The translations under genes and the position numbers were made by a program. The notes below the pieces were generated by a model that was given only the letters and a program-made list of their open reading frames with translations, searched no databases and was not told the origin of the DNA. Of a stretch of 64,000 nucleotides of DNA, positions 42,935-51,741 are shown one piece after another. The DNA comes from Telluribacter humicola (GTDB lineage Bacteria; Bacteroidota; Bacteroidia; Cytophagales; Spirosomataceae), in NCBI RefSeq assembly GCF_017355935.1, contig NZ_JAFIQT010000002.1, positions 926,433 through 990,432 on the forward strand. The letters are read 5' to 3'. Each line of letters starts with the position of its first letter. Position 1 is the first letter of the stretch.

Positions 42935-44026
42935 ATGAAAGGAAAACTCATTGGTTGCCTGCTGATGATGATGTGTTTAGTGGGTTTGAATGCAGAAGCT
43001 CAGGAGCGTGGCAAATTCAAAAAGAATCCTAAAATCAAACAGAGCGGGACAACCACTAATCCCAATACCACCAATCCCAACTTTCCGGTAGTAGAGCCCC
43101 AGCGTGAGCCGGAGGCCGACTTTAAGATTGAAACCTCTAACATCAACTTCCAGAGTCAGTTTGAGCCGGCCAAGCCACTCAATCCGGTGGTAAGCGAAGA
43201 TACCAGCAGTATCGACGAAGGCGAAACCAACGTACTGGAAGTTGTTGACTCCATGATGATCGGGGATGAGTGGGTCAAGATCGCCGACTACTACGTGATC
43301 TGGGATGCTCGCACCATTGATCCCTATAACGTAAATCCGGTAGAGTTTGACGAGACCATTGATCTCAAACTATATGATCCCGCCGAGAACCGCTTCTGGA
43401 ATATTCCCCTGGATAAGACCCGCGTGACCTCTAACTTCGGCTTTCGCTGGGGACGGTGGCACAACGGTACTGACCTGGACCTGGATACCGGCGATCCGGT
43501 TTATGCTACCTACGATGGGATGGTACGGATTGTGGCGGTAGATGGTAGCGGCTACGGCCGCTTTGTACTCATCCGTCACTACAACGGACTCGAGACCTTG
43601 TACGGTCACCTTTCTAAGCCCTTGGTAGAGTCAGGCCAGATGGTAAAAGCCGGTGACCTGATCGGATTAGGGGGTAGCACCGGACGCAGCTCGGGCCCTC
43701 ACCTGCACTACGAAAACCGCTACGAAGGTAACCCCTTCGATCCTCGTAATATCTTTGACTGGGACAATCAGCAGATCAAGGCAGACCACTTCATCCTGAC
43801 CAGCAGCGTATGGGATCACCTGCGGGCAGGTCGCCAGGGCAAGAGCGAGTATGAGAGCGGAGATAAACCTGCTTTCAGCCGGACTCTGCTACACAAGGTA
43901 CGTTCCGGCGAAACCCTGACCTCTATCGCCAGCCGTTATGGTTTGTCGGTAAGAGCGCTGGCCCAGAAAAATCACATATCAGTACGCTCTACATTGCGGG
44001 TAGGTCAGAAACTACGCGTTAAATAG
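42935..44026 (+). CDS. Secreted M23 (LytM) peptidase with LysM domain
   Basis: A 363-residue exported murein hydrolase or hydrolase activator. Signal peptide (1-22), a disordered Pro/Asn-rich linker (about 28-60), then the M23 domain with zinc ligands His176 and Asp180 (HNGTDLD), His225 and His256/His258 (PHLHYE), and a C-terminal LysM repeat (about 316-363, HKVRSGETLTSIASRYGLSV) that binds peptidoglycan. The usual target is the peptide crosslink of the wall. It lies 22 bp upstream of bshB1 on the same strand, so the two may be co-transcribed. Confidence 0.93.
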   Translation: MKGKLIGCLLMMMCLVGLNAEAQERGKFKKNPKIKQSGTTTNPNTTNPNFPVVEPQREPEADFKIETSNINFQSQFEPAKPLNPVVSEDTSSIDEGETNVLEVVDSMMIGDEWVKIADYYVIWDARTIDPYNVNPVEFDETIDLKLYDPAENRFWNIPLDKTRVTSNFGFRWGRWHNGTDLDLDTGDPVYATYDGMVRIVAVDGSGYGRFVLIRHYNGLETLYGHLSKPLVESGQMVKAGDLIGLGGSTGRSSGPHLHYENRYEGNPFDPRNIFDWDNQQIKADHFILTSSVWDHLRAGRQGKSEYESGDKPAFSRTLLHKVRSGETLTSIASRYGLSVRALAQKNHISVRSTLRVGQKLRVK

Positions 44027-44048
44027 TTGTTCACACTCATCAGTACTA

Positions 44049-44780
44049 ATGAAATTAGATGTCCTGGCCATTACGGCCCATCCCGACGATGTTGAACTCA
44101 GCTGCGCCGGTACCTTGCTTTCACAGATACAGCGGGGTAAAAAAGTAGGAATTCTGGATCTGACCCGGGGCGAGCTGGGTACCCGGGGTACCCCCGAGGG
44201 ACGTACTCAGGAAGCACTAGATGCGGCTGAAATTATGGGAGTGACCGTAAGGGATAATGTAGGGATAGCCGATGGGTTTTTCAATAACGACGAAAAGCAC
44301 CAGCGCGCTATTATCCCGTACATTCGCAAGTACCAGCCGGATATCGTGATTACCAATGCCATCGAAGACCGCCACCCGGATCATGGGCGGGCCGCCCAGT
44401 TGGTAGCGGATAGCTGTTTCTACTCCGGCCTTCGCATGATCGAAACCATCGACGAGCAGGGCAACCTACAGGCGGCCTGGCGTCCCCGGCAGGTATTCCA
44501 TGTGATTCAGGATCGCTTCATCAAGCCTGACTTTGTCATTGATATCACTCCGTACATGGACGTTAAGCTGAAAGCCATGTTGGCGTTCAAGAGCCAGTTC
44601 CATGTACCGGAGTATAAGGAGAAAGTGGACGAGCCGCAGAGCTATATCTCAACCCCCGAATTCTTTGATTTCATCAAAGCCCGTGCGCAGGAGTTTGGTC
44701 ACTCCATCGGGGTGCAGTACGGCGAAGGTTTTACTACCCGACGCATGCTGGGCGTGGAGGATATATCCATATTCCTTTAG
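44049..44780 (+). CDS. bshB1: Bacillithiol biosynthesis deacetylase BshB1
   Basis: A 243-residue zinc deacetylase of the LmbE-like family that removes the acetyl group from N-acetylglucosaminyl-malate in bacillithiol synthesis. Motifs: TAHPDDVELSCAGTL with the HPDD metal site, ILDLTRGELGTRGTPE, EDRHPDHGRAAQLV with the third His, and a C-terminus ending FTTRRMLGVEDISIFL. The match to BshB1 is full length. Bacillithiol is the low-molecular-weight thiol of Bacteroidota and Firmicutes. It converges with pdxH. Confidence 0.95.
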   Translation: MKLDVLAITAHPDDVELSCAGTLLSQIQRGKKVGILDLTRGELGTRGTPEGRTQEALDAAEIMGVTVRDNVGIADGFFNNDEKHQRAIIPYIRKYQPDIVITNAIEDRHPDHGRAAQLVADSCFYSGLRMIETIDEQGNLQAAWRPRQVFHVIQDRFIKPDFVIDITPYMDVKLKAMLAFKSQFHVPEYKEKVDEPQSYISTPEFFDFIKARAQEFGHSIGVQYGEGFTTRRMLGVEDISIFL

Positions 44781-44797
44781 TAGCTTTTCCAAACTCC

Positions 44798-45442
44798 TTA
44801 GGGAGATAGCCTCTCTATAACCCAGGAGCCGCTTTCAGTAGCCCGGTACCTAATCCGGTCGTGCAGGCGGCTGGGGCGTCCCTGCCAGAACTCAATCTGC
44901 CGGGGGATCAGGCGGTAGCCTCCCCAGTGGGGCGGACGCGGTACCTGTTGGCCTTCAAACTGCTTTTCATAAAAAGCCTGCTTGTCGGCCAGTTCCTGCC
45001 GGTCTTGGATCACCACGCTTTGGTTAGATACCCACGCGCCAAGCTGACTACCCCGAGGACGGATGGCAAAGTACTCATCCGACTCCTGGTCACTGACCTT
45101 CTCTACCTGGCCTTCCACCCGCACCTGCCTTTCCAGTTCTTTCCAGAAAAAGGTAATTGAGGCGTATGGATTTACCAGCAGGTCCTGACCCTTCTGGCTC
45201 TGGTAGTTGGTATAGAACACAAAGCCCGTGTCATCTAACCCTTTCAGCAATACTATACGTCCATTAGGGCGGTTGTCCGGTCCTATGGTACTTAGGTGCA
45301 TAGCATTGGTTTCGGGTACTTCGGCGGTCAGGGCTTCGTCAAACCACTGTTTGAACTGAAGGAAAGGATTTTCGGAAACATCAGTCTCCGATAAACCGTT
45401 AAGGGTATACTCTTTCCGTAAATCAGCAATGTTTTGAGTCAT
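44798..45442 (-). CDS. pdxH: Pyridoxamine 5'-phosphate oxidase
   Basis: A 214-residue FMN enzyme that oxidises pyridoxamine/pyridoxine 5'-phosphate to pyridoxal 5'-phosphate. Seen: ALTAEVPETNAMHLSTIGPDNRPNGRIVLLKGLDDTGFVFYTNYQSQKGQDL (FMN and substrate residues), FFWKELERQVRVEG and the C-terminal motif FWQGRPSRLHDRIRYR. The ATG at 45440-45442 (MTQNIADLRKEYTL) is chosen over an upstream in-frame TTG because the family usually starts near this point. Confidence 0.96.
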   Translation of the reverse strand: MTQNIADLRKEYTLNGLSETDVSENPFLQFKQWFDEALTAEVPETNAMHLSTIGPDNRPNGRIVLLKGLDDTGFVFYTNYQSQKGQDLLVNPYASITFFWKELERQVRVEGQVEKVSDQESDEYFAIRPRGSQLGAWVSNQSVVIQDRQELADKQAFYEKQFEGQQVPRPPHWGGYRLIPRQIEFWQGRPSRLHDRIRYRATESGSWVIERLSP

Positions 45443-45477
45443 TTGAGGCGTTGGGGTACAATGATACTTCAACAAAA

Positions 45478-45510
45478 TTAGTCATTTCACAGTAAAGATT
45501 GTTATTTTTG
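45478..45510 (+). promoter_or_regulatory. Likely Bacteroidota-type promoter for the DUF349 gene
   Basis: TATTTTTG at 45503-45510 fits the -7 consensus TAnnTTTG. A weak -33-like TTAG lies at 45478-45481, 21 bp upstream. Transcription would start near 45517, leaving a leader of about 26 nt. Confidence 0.5.
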
Positions 45511-45542
45511 CGGATATAGGCACTTACGAAACACTTAGCACG

Positions 45543-47444
45543 ATGGCACAAGAAGAACGCGACGCAATCGGAAACACGGAGCAGGACGACCAGCTGACCA
45601 ACAAGTCAGGGGACGAGCTTGATATGGAACTGCACGAGGATCTGGAAGAGGGAGAAGCCGGTGAAGCTGTAGATTACAGCCAACTGAGCAAGAAAGAACT
45701 GGGAGAGGTCCTTGAAAAAGAATTGGCCACTATTAAGGCTGAAGGGGCTACCTCGGCTCAGCTTAAAAAGGCCGATGAAGTAGTGCGCGAAATCCGTCCT
45801 GTTGTTGACCAGATAAAGCGTACCGAACTGGAAGAAGCCCGTGGAAAATATATAGCCGATAATGGCAATGAAGAAGGATTTGAGTACCGGCACGACGAAG
45901 ATACCCTGCGTATCGAAGAGTTGAGCCGTCAGATCCGTAGTCAGCGCAACGCATACTATCAGAATATAGAGAAGAGTAAAGAAAAGAACTTCGCCTCCAA
46001 AACAGCCCTGCTACAACGGCTGCGCGAGCTGGTAGAAGCCGAGGAGTCCAAAGAGACCGACGCGGCGGACATGAAGGCTAGCTGGGAGGAGTTCAAGAAA
46101 ATACAGGAAGAGTGGAAAGCGGCCGGTAATATTGCCTCTCCACATAATGGTACCCTTTGGGCTACTTACAACGCCCTGGTAGACCGCTACTTTAGCATCC
46201 GTAACATCTACTTTGAGCTTAAAGAGCTGGACCGAAAGCGCAACGCCGACCTCAAAGGCGAGCTATGCGATAAAGTGGAAGCCCTGGTAGCCTCGCTCGA
46301 AAATCGTCCGATGACGCGCGAGATACTCGATGAAGCCAACCAGCTTTTTGAAGAATACAAGCACGTAGGTCCGGCCCCCCGCGAAGAGCAGGAGGAACTA
46401 TGGCAGCGTTTTAAGAAATCGCTAGATGCCCTGTACGATGCCCGCAGGTCTCAGTACAGCGACCAGAAGAAAAACATGGCCGCTACCTACGAGGAGAAAT
46501 CAAAGATCTACGAAGCCATTGTTCCCTTCACGTCGTTCTCGTCGGGTAGTATCAACGACTGGAACGCCAAGACCAAGGAGATTCTGGCGTATCAGGACCA
46601 GTGGGTAGCCACCAAAGGCCCCATGCCGCGAGAAGAGGGTAAGGAGTTGAGCAAGAAGTTCTGGGGAGCGCTCAAGACCTTCTTCCATAATAAAGGAGAG
46701 TTCTTTAAGCAACTTGAGTCTAAGCGGGAGCAAAACCTGAAGGCCAAGACCGAGCTGTGCGAAGAGGTAGAGCAGATCCTGGCTACGGGTGAAGATACCC
46801 CTCAGAATACCCAGCGCGTAATCGAGCTTCAGAAAAAATGGAAAACCATCGGTCAGGTTTCCGAAAAGTACAAGGACTCGATTTACGTACGCTTCAAGGA
46901 AGCCTGTGATGCCTACTTCAATAAGAAGCGTAACAAGAACCAGGAAGTAGAGAAGGAGTTTGAAGATAACCTGGCTAAGAAGAAAGAGCTCTGCGAGCGG
47001 ATTGAGAAAGCCTCCAGCACCGAAGGTGATTCTACCCTGGATCAGTTGAATGCATTCAAGGAAGAGTGGGCTGCTATTGGCTTCGTACCGAAGAAGGACA
47101 TGCAGACCATCCAGAAGCGCTATATCAATGCTATCAACTCATACGTAAGTGCCATTGGCAAACTTTCATCCAAGGAGCGGGAGCAGGTAGTCCTGGAAAG
47201 CGAAGTTGAAATGGTACGCGAAGGAGAGTCGAGCCGTGGGCTGTTCCGCAAGGAGAGCGACATCCGTCGCAAGATCTCCCAATTGGAAAACGACATTGCA
47301 CTCTGGCAAAATAATATTGAGTTCTTCGCAAAGTCGAAGGCATCTGACAAACTGAAGGCCGATTTTGAGCGTAGAATCAAAACCGCCGAAGAGCAGCTGC
47401 AGGATCTGAAACACCAACTCACTATAATTCAGGAAGCTATCTAA
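45543..47444 (+). CDS. DUF349-domain coiled-coil protein
   Basis: A 633-residue acidic, highly charged cytoplasmic protein. The N-terminal 60 residues are Glu-rich and disordered; then five or so helical DUF349 repeats (units with WEEFKKIQEEWKAAG, LFEEYKHVGPAPREEQEELWQRFK, ILAYQDQWVATKGPMPREE, LQKKWKTIGQVSEKYKDSIYVRFKEA and FKEEWAAIGFVPKKDMQTIQKR), followed by a C-terminal coiled coil (about 560-633). The family is widespread in Bacteroidota and its function is unsettled. The plus-strand promoter above fits its start. Confidence 0.9.
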   Translation: MAQEERDAIGNTEQDDQLTNKSGDELDMELHEDLEEGEAGEAVDYSQLSKKELGEVLEKELATIKAEGATSAQLKKADEVVREIRPVVDQIKRTELEEARGKYIADNGNEEGFEYRHDEDTLRIEELSRQIRSQRNAYYQNIEKSKEKNFASKTALLQRLRELVEAEESKETDAADMKASWEEFKKIQEEWKAAGNIASPHNGTLWATYNALVDRYFSIRNIYFELKELDRKRNADLKGELCDKVEALVASLENRPMTREILDEANQLFEEYKHVGPAPREEQEELWQRFKKSLDALYDARRSQYSDQKKNMAATYEEKSKIYEAIVPFTSFSSGSINDWNAKTKEILAYQDQWVATKGPMPREEGKELSKKFWGALKTFFHNKGEFFKQLESKREQNLKAKTELCEEVEQILATGEDTPQNTQRVIELQKKWKTIGQVSEKYKDSIYVRFKEACDAYFNKKRNKNQEVEKEFEDNLAKKKELCERIEKASSTEGDSTLDQLNAFKEEWAAIGFVPKKDMQTIQKRYINAINSYVSAIGKLSSKEREQVVLESEVEMVREGESSRGLFRKESDIRRKISQLENDIALWQNNIEFFAKSKASDKLKADFERRIKTAEEQLQDLKHQLTIIQEAI

Positions 47445-47482
47445 AACCTGAAAAAAAGTTGAAAAAAATAGTGCGAAAACGC

Positions 47483-47513
47483 TTGCGTAGTACATTCCAG
47501 CCCACTATTTTTG
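47483..47513 (+). promoter_or_regulatory. Bacteroidota vegetative promoter of tRNA-Thr
   Basis: TTG at 47483-47485, a 20-bp spacer, and TATTTTTG at 47506-47513 match the phylum consensus TTG-N20-TAnnTTTG exactly. Transcription would start around 47519-47520, about 46 nt before the mature tRNA 5' end. Confidence 0.75.
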
Positions 47514-47565
47514 CATCACCAAATCAGACAAAGGGACACGGAAACGACTCTTCGAAGATTTAAAA

Positions 47566-47638
<73 letters not shown>

Positions 47639-47648
47639 CTTGAAAATC

Positions 47649-47684
47649 AAGCACTTGCATCATTTTAGATGTGAGTGCTTTTTT
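47649..47684 (+). terminator. Terminator after tRNA-Thr
   Basis: AAGCACTTGCATC (47649-47661) pairs with GATGTGAGTGCTT (47668-47680), two G-T wobbles, and a T run follows to 47684. Confidence 0.75.
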
Positions 47685-47968
47685 GTTTGATACATTTTTT
47701 GATACATACCTATTCACTCTGATAGATCTACCATAGGTTTGAGGTGTATAAGGTTTTAAGTGTATAAATTAGCTACACCACTCCTCATATCAAAACTAAG
47801 TGCATTTTTCGACTATAAGAGTTAGAAAGAGTAATGCATCGTTCAAGATTACTCCTTTCTTCTAAAATAGGGTAAAAAGATTACTCTAACTACTTTTCAC
47901 TTAATGATAAATCTTATAAAGATGTATAATACTAGTTACCTCAACCAAGTATAACCCTCCATACATCA
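47685..47968. other. Left junction of the island, no gene
   Basis: About 280 bp of A+T-rich DNA between the tRNA terminator and the YobI-like gene. A short direct repeat TTTGATACAT occurs twice (about 47686 and 47698). No open frame or known attachment core is recognised; the promoter of the NTPase gene should be here. Confidence 0.4.
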
Positions 47969-50900
47969 ATGAAAAGTAAAGTAGCATCTATCCTTACTAA
48001 GTTAATTTTAAAGTTACAGATTGTCGCTACAAAACTTACGAAGGATACTGAACATCATCTACCATATAAGTCGTTATCACCAGTAGATAACGCAGATCCA
48101 AATAAAACTTATACAAACGCACTCAATTGGGCACTAAGGAATAGAAGAAAGGAAGATATAAAAAATATTGCACTGACAGGACCATATGGATCTGGCAAAA
48201 GTAGTATTTTGAAAACGTTTGAAAAGAATTATAAGGGAGATGATTTACATTTCTTACACATTTCCCTAGCAACGTTCAAGGAAGAATCACTTGAAGATAA
48301 CATTAGTAGTCGAAGGGTTGACACAGAAAATAACCTAGACAATTTTAGTTCTAGCAAAAGGAAGGATAAACAATTAGACGATCTTAGATTATTAGAAATA
48401 AGTATACTCCAACAAATTTTTTATCATGAAGAAGATGATAAAATCCCTGATTCAAGATTTAAGAAAATAAAAAGCTACGGAAAGAGTAAGTTATATCTCA
48501 TCTCCTCACTGGTAGTACTTTTTTTGATATCTCTCCTATACCTTTCAAATCCGAGTATTCTATTAAACTTCTTAAATAGACTACCTTTTAATGGATTTTG
48601 GATACCACTCATAGATCTTATTACACGCACCATTGTTATTTTTGTTGCTACTCTTTTTATTTATAAGTCAATAAGAACTATAAGTTCAATGAATATAAAT
48701 AAATTAAAAATACATGACACTGAAATTGGATTCGGAGATAATTTAAACAAATCAATACTAAACCATCATATAGATGAAATTCTATACTTCTTTAGTATAA
48801 GACCATACAATGTAGTAATAATAGAAGATCTAGACAGATTTAAGCAAACTGAGATATTTACAAAACTAAGAGAAATTAATTTCTTATTGAATGGTTCTGA
48901 AAAAACAAAGCATAAACATATAGTCTTTATTTACGCAGTACGTGACGAAATGTTTCAAGATAAAGATCGAACGAAATTCTTTGACTTCATAATTCCAGTC
49001 ATCCCAACCATAAACTCATCTAACTCAAGTCAAATACTTCTAAGTATAAGAGAAAGTCTCAAATATGATTTATCAGATGATATTATTGAAAACATCTCTC
49101 TTTATATAGACGATATGAGGTTGCTATATAATATCATGAATGAATTTTATTTATATAGACAAAATCTTGACCCTAATCTAAACTCTAATAAACTATTATC
49201 GATACTTGTATATAAAAATTTATACCCTAAAGACTTTGTCGATCTAAGTAATAATCGTGGTGAACTATATGATGTACTAAATTCAAAAGCTAACTATATA
49301 AAAACGATAAGAATAGAATTAGAAGAAAAAACGTCATCTTTAAAGTCACAGATTAAAGATCTGGAAGAGGTTAGGATTAAAGACGTAAAAGAACTAAGGT
49401 CATTATATATTTTAAATACGTTAAATTATGTAAATAACTTTACTTCATTTATATTAAATGGCGAAGTAATTGGGAATAAAGAGTTGCTAGAAGAAGACAA
49501 ATTTAGTTATTTATTAAATGATCAGATTGAATATCAACAGTTAGTTTATTACAACAATGGCTACTTTAAAAAAGAATCAGGTAAGAATGGAATTAAGTTT
49601 AAAGATATTGAAGCACTAGTAAGTGACAAAAGTTACAAAACAAGAAAAAAAGAAATAGATAGTATCAATATTAACTTATCTAATGCACTGAAGATTGAAA
49701 TTAGCTTGATTGAACAGAAGCTTAAAGACATTAGAAACCTGAAGTATACTGAAATAATACGTCTCTGTGAGAGTGAGGGTATAATTATACTTGGGTCAGA
49801 CACAAATGAATTAATAAACCTTTTGTTGAGAAATGGATACATCGGTGAAGATTATTTAGATTATATTTCCATTTTCTATGAAGGTAGTATATCCAGCAAG
49901 GACAATCAATTCTTACTATACCTTAGAAGTCAAAAAAGGCTAGATTTCTCTTTTAAACTAAATAAAATCGACAAGTTAATCCCCAAAATTAATCCGTTAG
50001 ATTTTGGTACTATCTATATCCTTAATTATGATTTGATAAACTACCTCATGAATAGTGAAGGTTATACAAGGGAATTAGATCTAATTTTTGATACTTTAAA
50101 GAATGAATCTGAAATATCACTCGAGTTTATTGATTCTCAAGAAAGCACATTGATTGAAACGCATAAATTTTTCAAATTGCTCTTCAATAAATGGCACAAC
50201 GTATGGAATTACGTTAGTAGTAGGCTAACTATTACAGATCAGAAGAAATTTCAGTATTTTAAGTATATTATTGAATTTTCTGACCTAAATGACTTACAGG
50301 TGATTAAAAATGCTTCTCCTGACTTCTTGAATTATTTATTAAGTAGACCTGACTTTCTGGATATAACTTTAGACAAAGAAAGGATTAAAAGTGTTATTAA
50401 ACACTTAGATATTAAATTTACGACAATAAACTTCAATGAATATTCTACAGATTTATTTGATTTTATCATTGCTAGCAAATCATATGAAATCAACCTCCAA
50501 AATATAAAAGATATTTATAGATATTTACTAGGAGATGACTTTAATCTAGCAGAATTTGATAAATCTAATTATAAATTTATAAATGATGCAAACTTCTCAG
50601 ATGTTCTTATATACCTTAATGATAACTTAAATACATATATAGAAAATATATATATGAAGATTAAGTCAAATATCAATGAAGACTATGTTTACTTGATTAA
50701 ATTAATTAATTCAAATAATATCAGCGACATTAATAAAAAACTTATAATTGAAAACTCATCTACTTTTATTTTAAATATTAATGATATAGCCAACAAAGAA
50801 CTTATTGATTATGTATTTTCATTGAAAAAAGTGACTGCTACATGGAATAACCTGTTTATACTCTACTTAATGAATGAAGAGTTTATTCCCTTACATATGA

Positions 50901-51718
50901 TTGAATACATCAATATAGTCGATAATGCTAAAACTCTTTCAACGGTAGATATTTCTAGCACTTATGAGTCAAATTCTAACTTAGTAAGATTTTACAAGAA
51001 GGTTATTGAAACTGACGAAATTAATTTAGATTCATATGCGTTGATACTAAAATCGTATAAGTCACAAATTACAGGTGTAGACATAGATTCTTTATCTTAC
51101 GAAAAAGTTAGCCTTTTAATTAATGAGAGCATAATAGAAATCAATAATGTAGTATTTAATATATTAAAAGATAAATTCAATGACCTTCATATAAGATATT
51201 TGGAAATAAACAAATCTAAGCTTATTGATAATACAACTATCTTAGATTTAGATAGTGACGACCTTTGGGCTATATTAAAATCGAATGTATTGACAGTTCA
51301 AGAAAAGAATACTATTTTATTGCAAGTTGACGAAAATATCATTTTTTCTAAAACAGAGAGCTTGAACCTTATTTACCATTTAATCGTTCCAGACAACAAA
51401 GTTTCCTTAAGTCCCCCTTTGATTAATAGATTGTTATTGAATAACCAATTTTCATTAGTAGATAGGATTAAAATATTTAACTCTAAATGTGACATGTTAG
51501 CTAAAAACGATATTACAAAGTTTTTGCATACTTTAGGTAAACCTTATTCTGATATCGTAAAAGTTGGTTATGGTCCCGTTCCAAAGGTTCCAAAGACTGA
51601 CTACAACATCGAATTAGTTGACAATTTAGAGAGATTAAAATATATTTCAAGTTCATTTTCAAGTCCTAAAAGTAATATGATCAGAATCAACACTTTTAGA
51701 AAACAAAACAATCATTAG
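47969..51718 (+). CDS. Giant membrane-anchored P-loop NTPase, YobI/KAP-like
   Basis: A 1249-residue protein. Residues about 45-110 hold the start of an NTPase domain with Walker A GPYGSGKSS (71-79). It is interrupted, as in KAP-type NTPases, by two membrane helices (about 174-193 and 211-232). Walker B VVIIEDLDR follows at 282-290, then the rest of the AAA-like core (KHIVFIYAVRDEMF). The remaining ~850 residues are a long, helical, Ile/Asn/Lys-rich region without motifs I know; it may be an elongated repeat sensor. YobI-like NTPases are often found in defence islands, and KAP NTPases act at the membrane. A role in defence is inference from neighbours. Its base composition is the most A+T-rich in the window. 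It converges with hsdR, 23 bp apart. Confidence 0.75.
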   Translation: MKSKVASILTKLILKLQIVATKLTKDTEHHLPYKSLSPVDNADPNKTYTNALNWALRNRRKEDIKNIALTGPYGSGKSSILKTFEKNYKGDDLHFLHISLATFKEESLEDNISSRRVDTENNLDNFSSSKRKDKQLDDLRLLEISILQQIFYHEEDDKIPDSRFKKIKSYGKSKLYLISSLVVLFLISLLYLSNPSILLNFLNRLPFNGFWIPLIDLITRTIVIFVATLFIYKSIRTISSMNINKLKIHDTEIGFGDNLNKSILNHHIDEILYFFSIRPYNVVIIEDLDRFKQTEIFTKLREINFLLNGSEKTKHKHIVFIYAVRDEMFQDKDRTKFFDFIIPVIPTINSSNSSQILLSIRESLKYDLSDDIIENISLYIDDMRLLYNIMNEFYLYRQNLDPNLNSNKLLSILVYKNLYPKDFVDLSNNRGELYDVLNSKANYIKTIRIELEEKTSSLKSQIKDLEEVRIKDVKELRSLYILNTLNYVNNFTSFILNGEVIGNKELLEEDKFSYLLNDQIEYQQLVYYNNGYFKKESGKNGIKFKDIEALVSDKSYKTRKKEIDSININLSNALKIEISLIEQKLKDIRNLKYTEIIRLCESEGIIILGSDTNELINLLLRNGYIGEDYLDYISIFYEGSISSKDNQFLLYLRSQKRLDFSFKLNKIDKLIPKINPLDFGTIYILNYDLINYLMNSEGYTRELDLIFDTLKNESEISLEFIDSQESTLIETHKFFKLLFNKWHNVWNYVSSRLTITDQKKFQYFKYIIEFSDLNDLQVIKNASPDFLNYLLSRPDFLDITLDKERIKSVIKHLDIKFTTINFNEYSTDLFDFIIASKSYEINLQNIKDIYRYLLGDDFNLAEFDKSNYKFINDANFSDVLIYLNDNLNTYIENIYMKIKSNINEDYVYLIKLINSNNISDINKKLIIENSSTFILNINDIANKELIDYVFSLKKVTATWNNLFILYLMNEEFIPLHMIEYINIVDNAKTLSTVDISSTYESNSNLVRFYKKVIETDEINLDSYALILKSYKSQITGVDIDSLSYEKVSLLINESIIEINNVVFNILKDKFNDLHIRYLEINKSKLIDNTTILDLDSDDLWAILKSNVLTVQEKNTILLQVDENIIFSKTESLNLIYHLIVPDNKVSLSPPLINRLLLNNQFSLVDRIKIFNSKCDMLAKNDITKFLHTLGKPYSDIVKVGYGPVPKVPKTDYNIELVDNLERLKYISSSFSSPKSNMIRINTFRKQNNH

Positions 51719-51741
51719 TATTAAAAGCCCATAATTAAAGC

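Noticed and set aside
49633..49842. 69-residue minus-strand frame inside the YobI-like gene
   Set aside because: Antisense to a continuous 1249-residue frame, Ser/Ile-rich noise from A+T-rich DNA.
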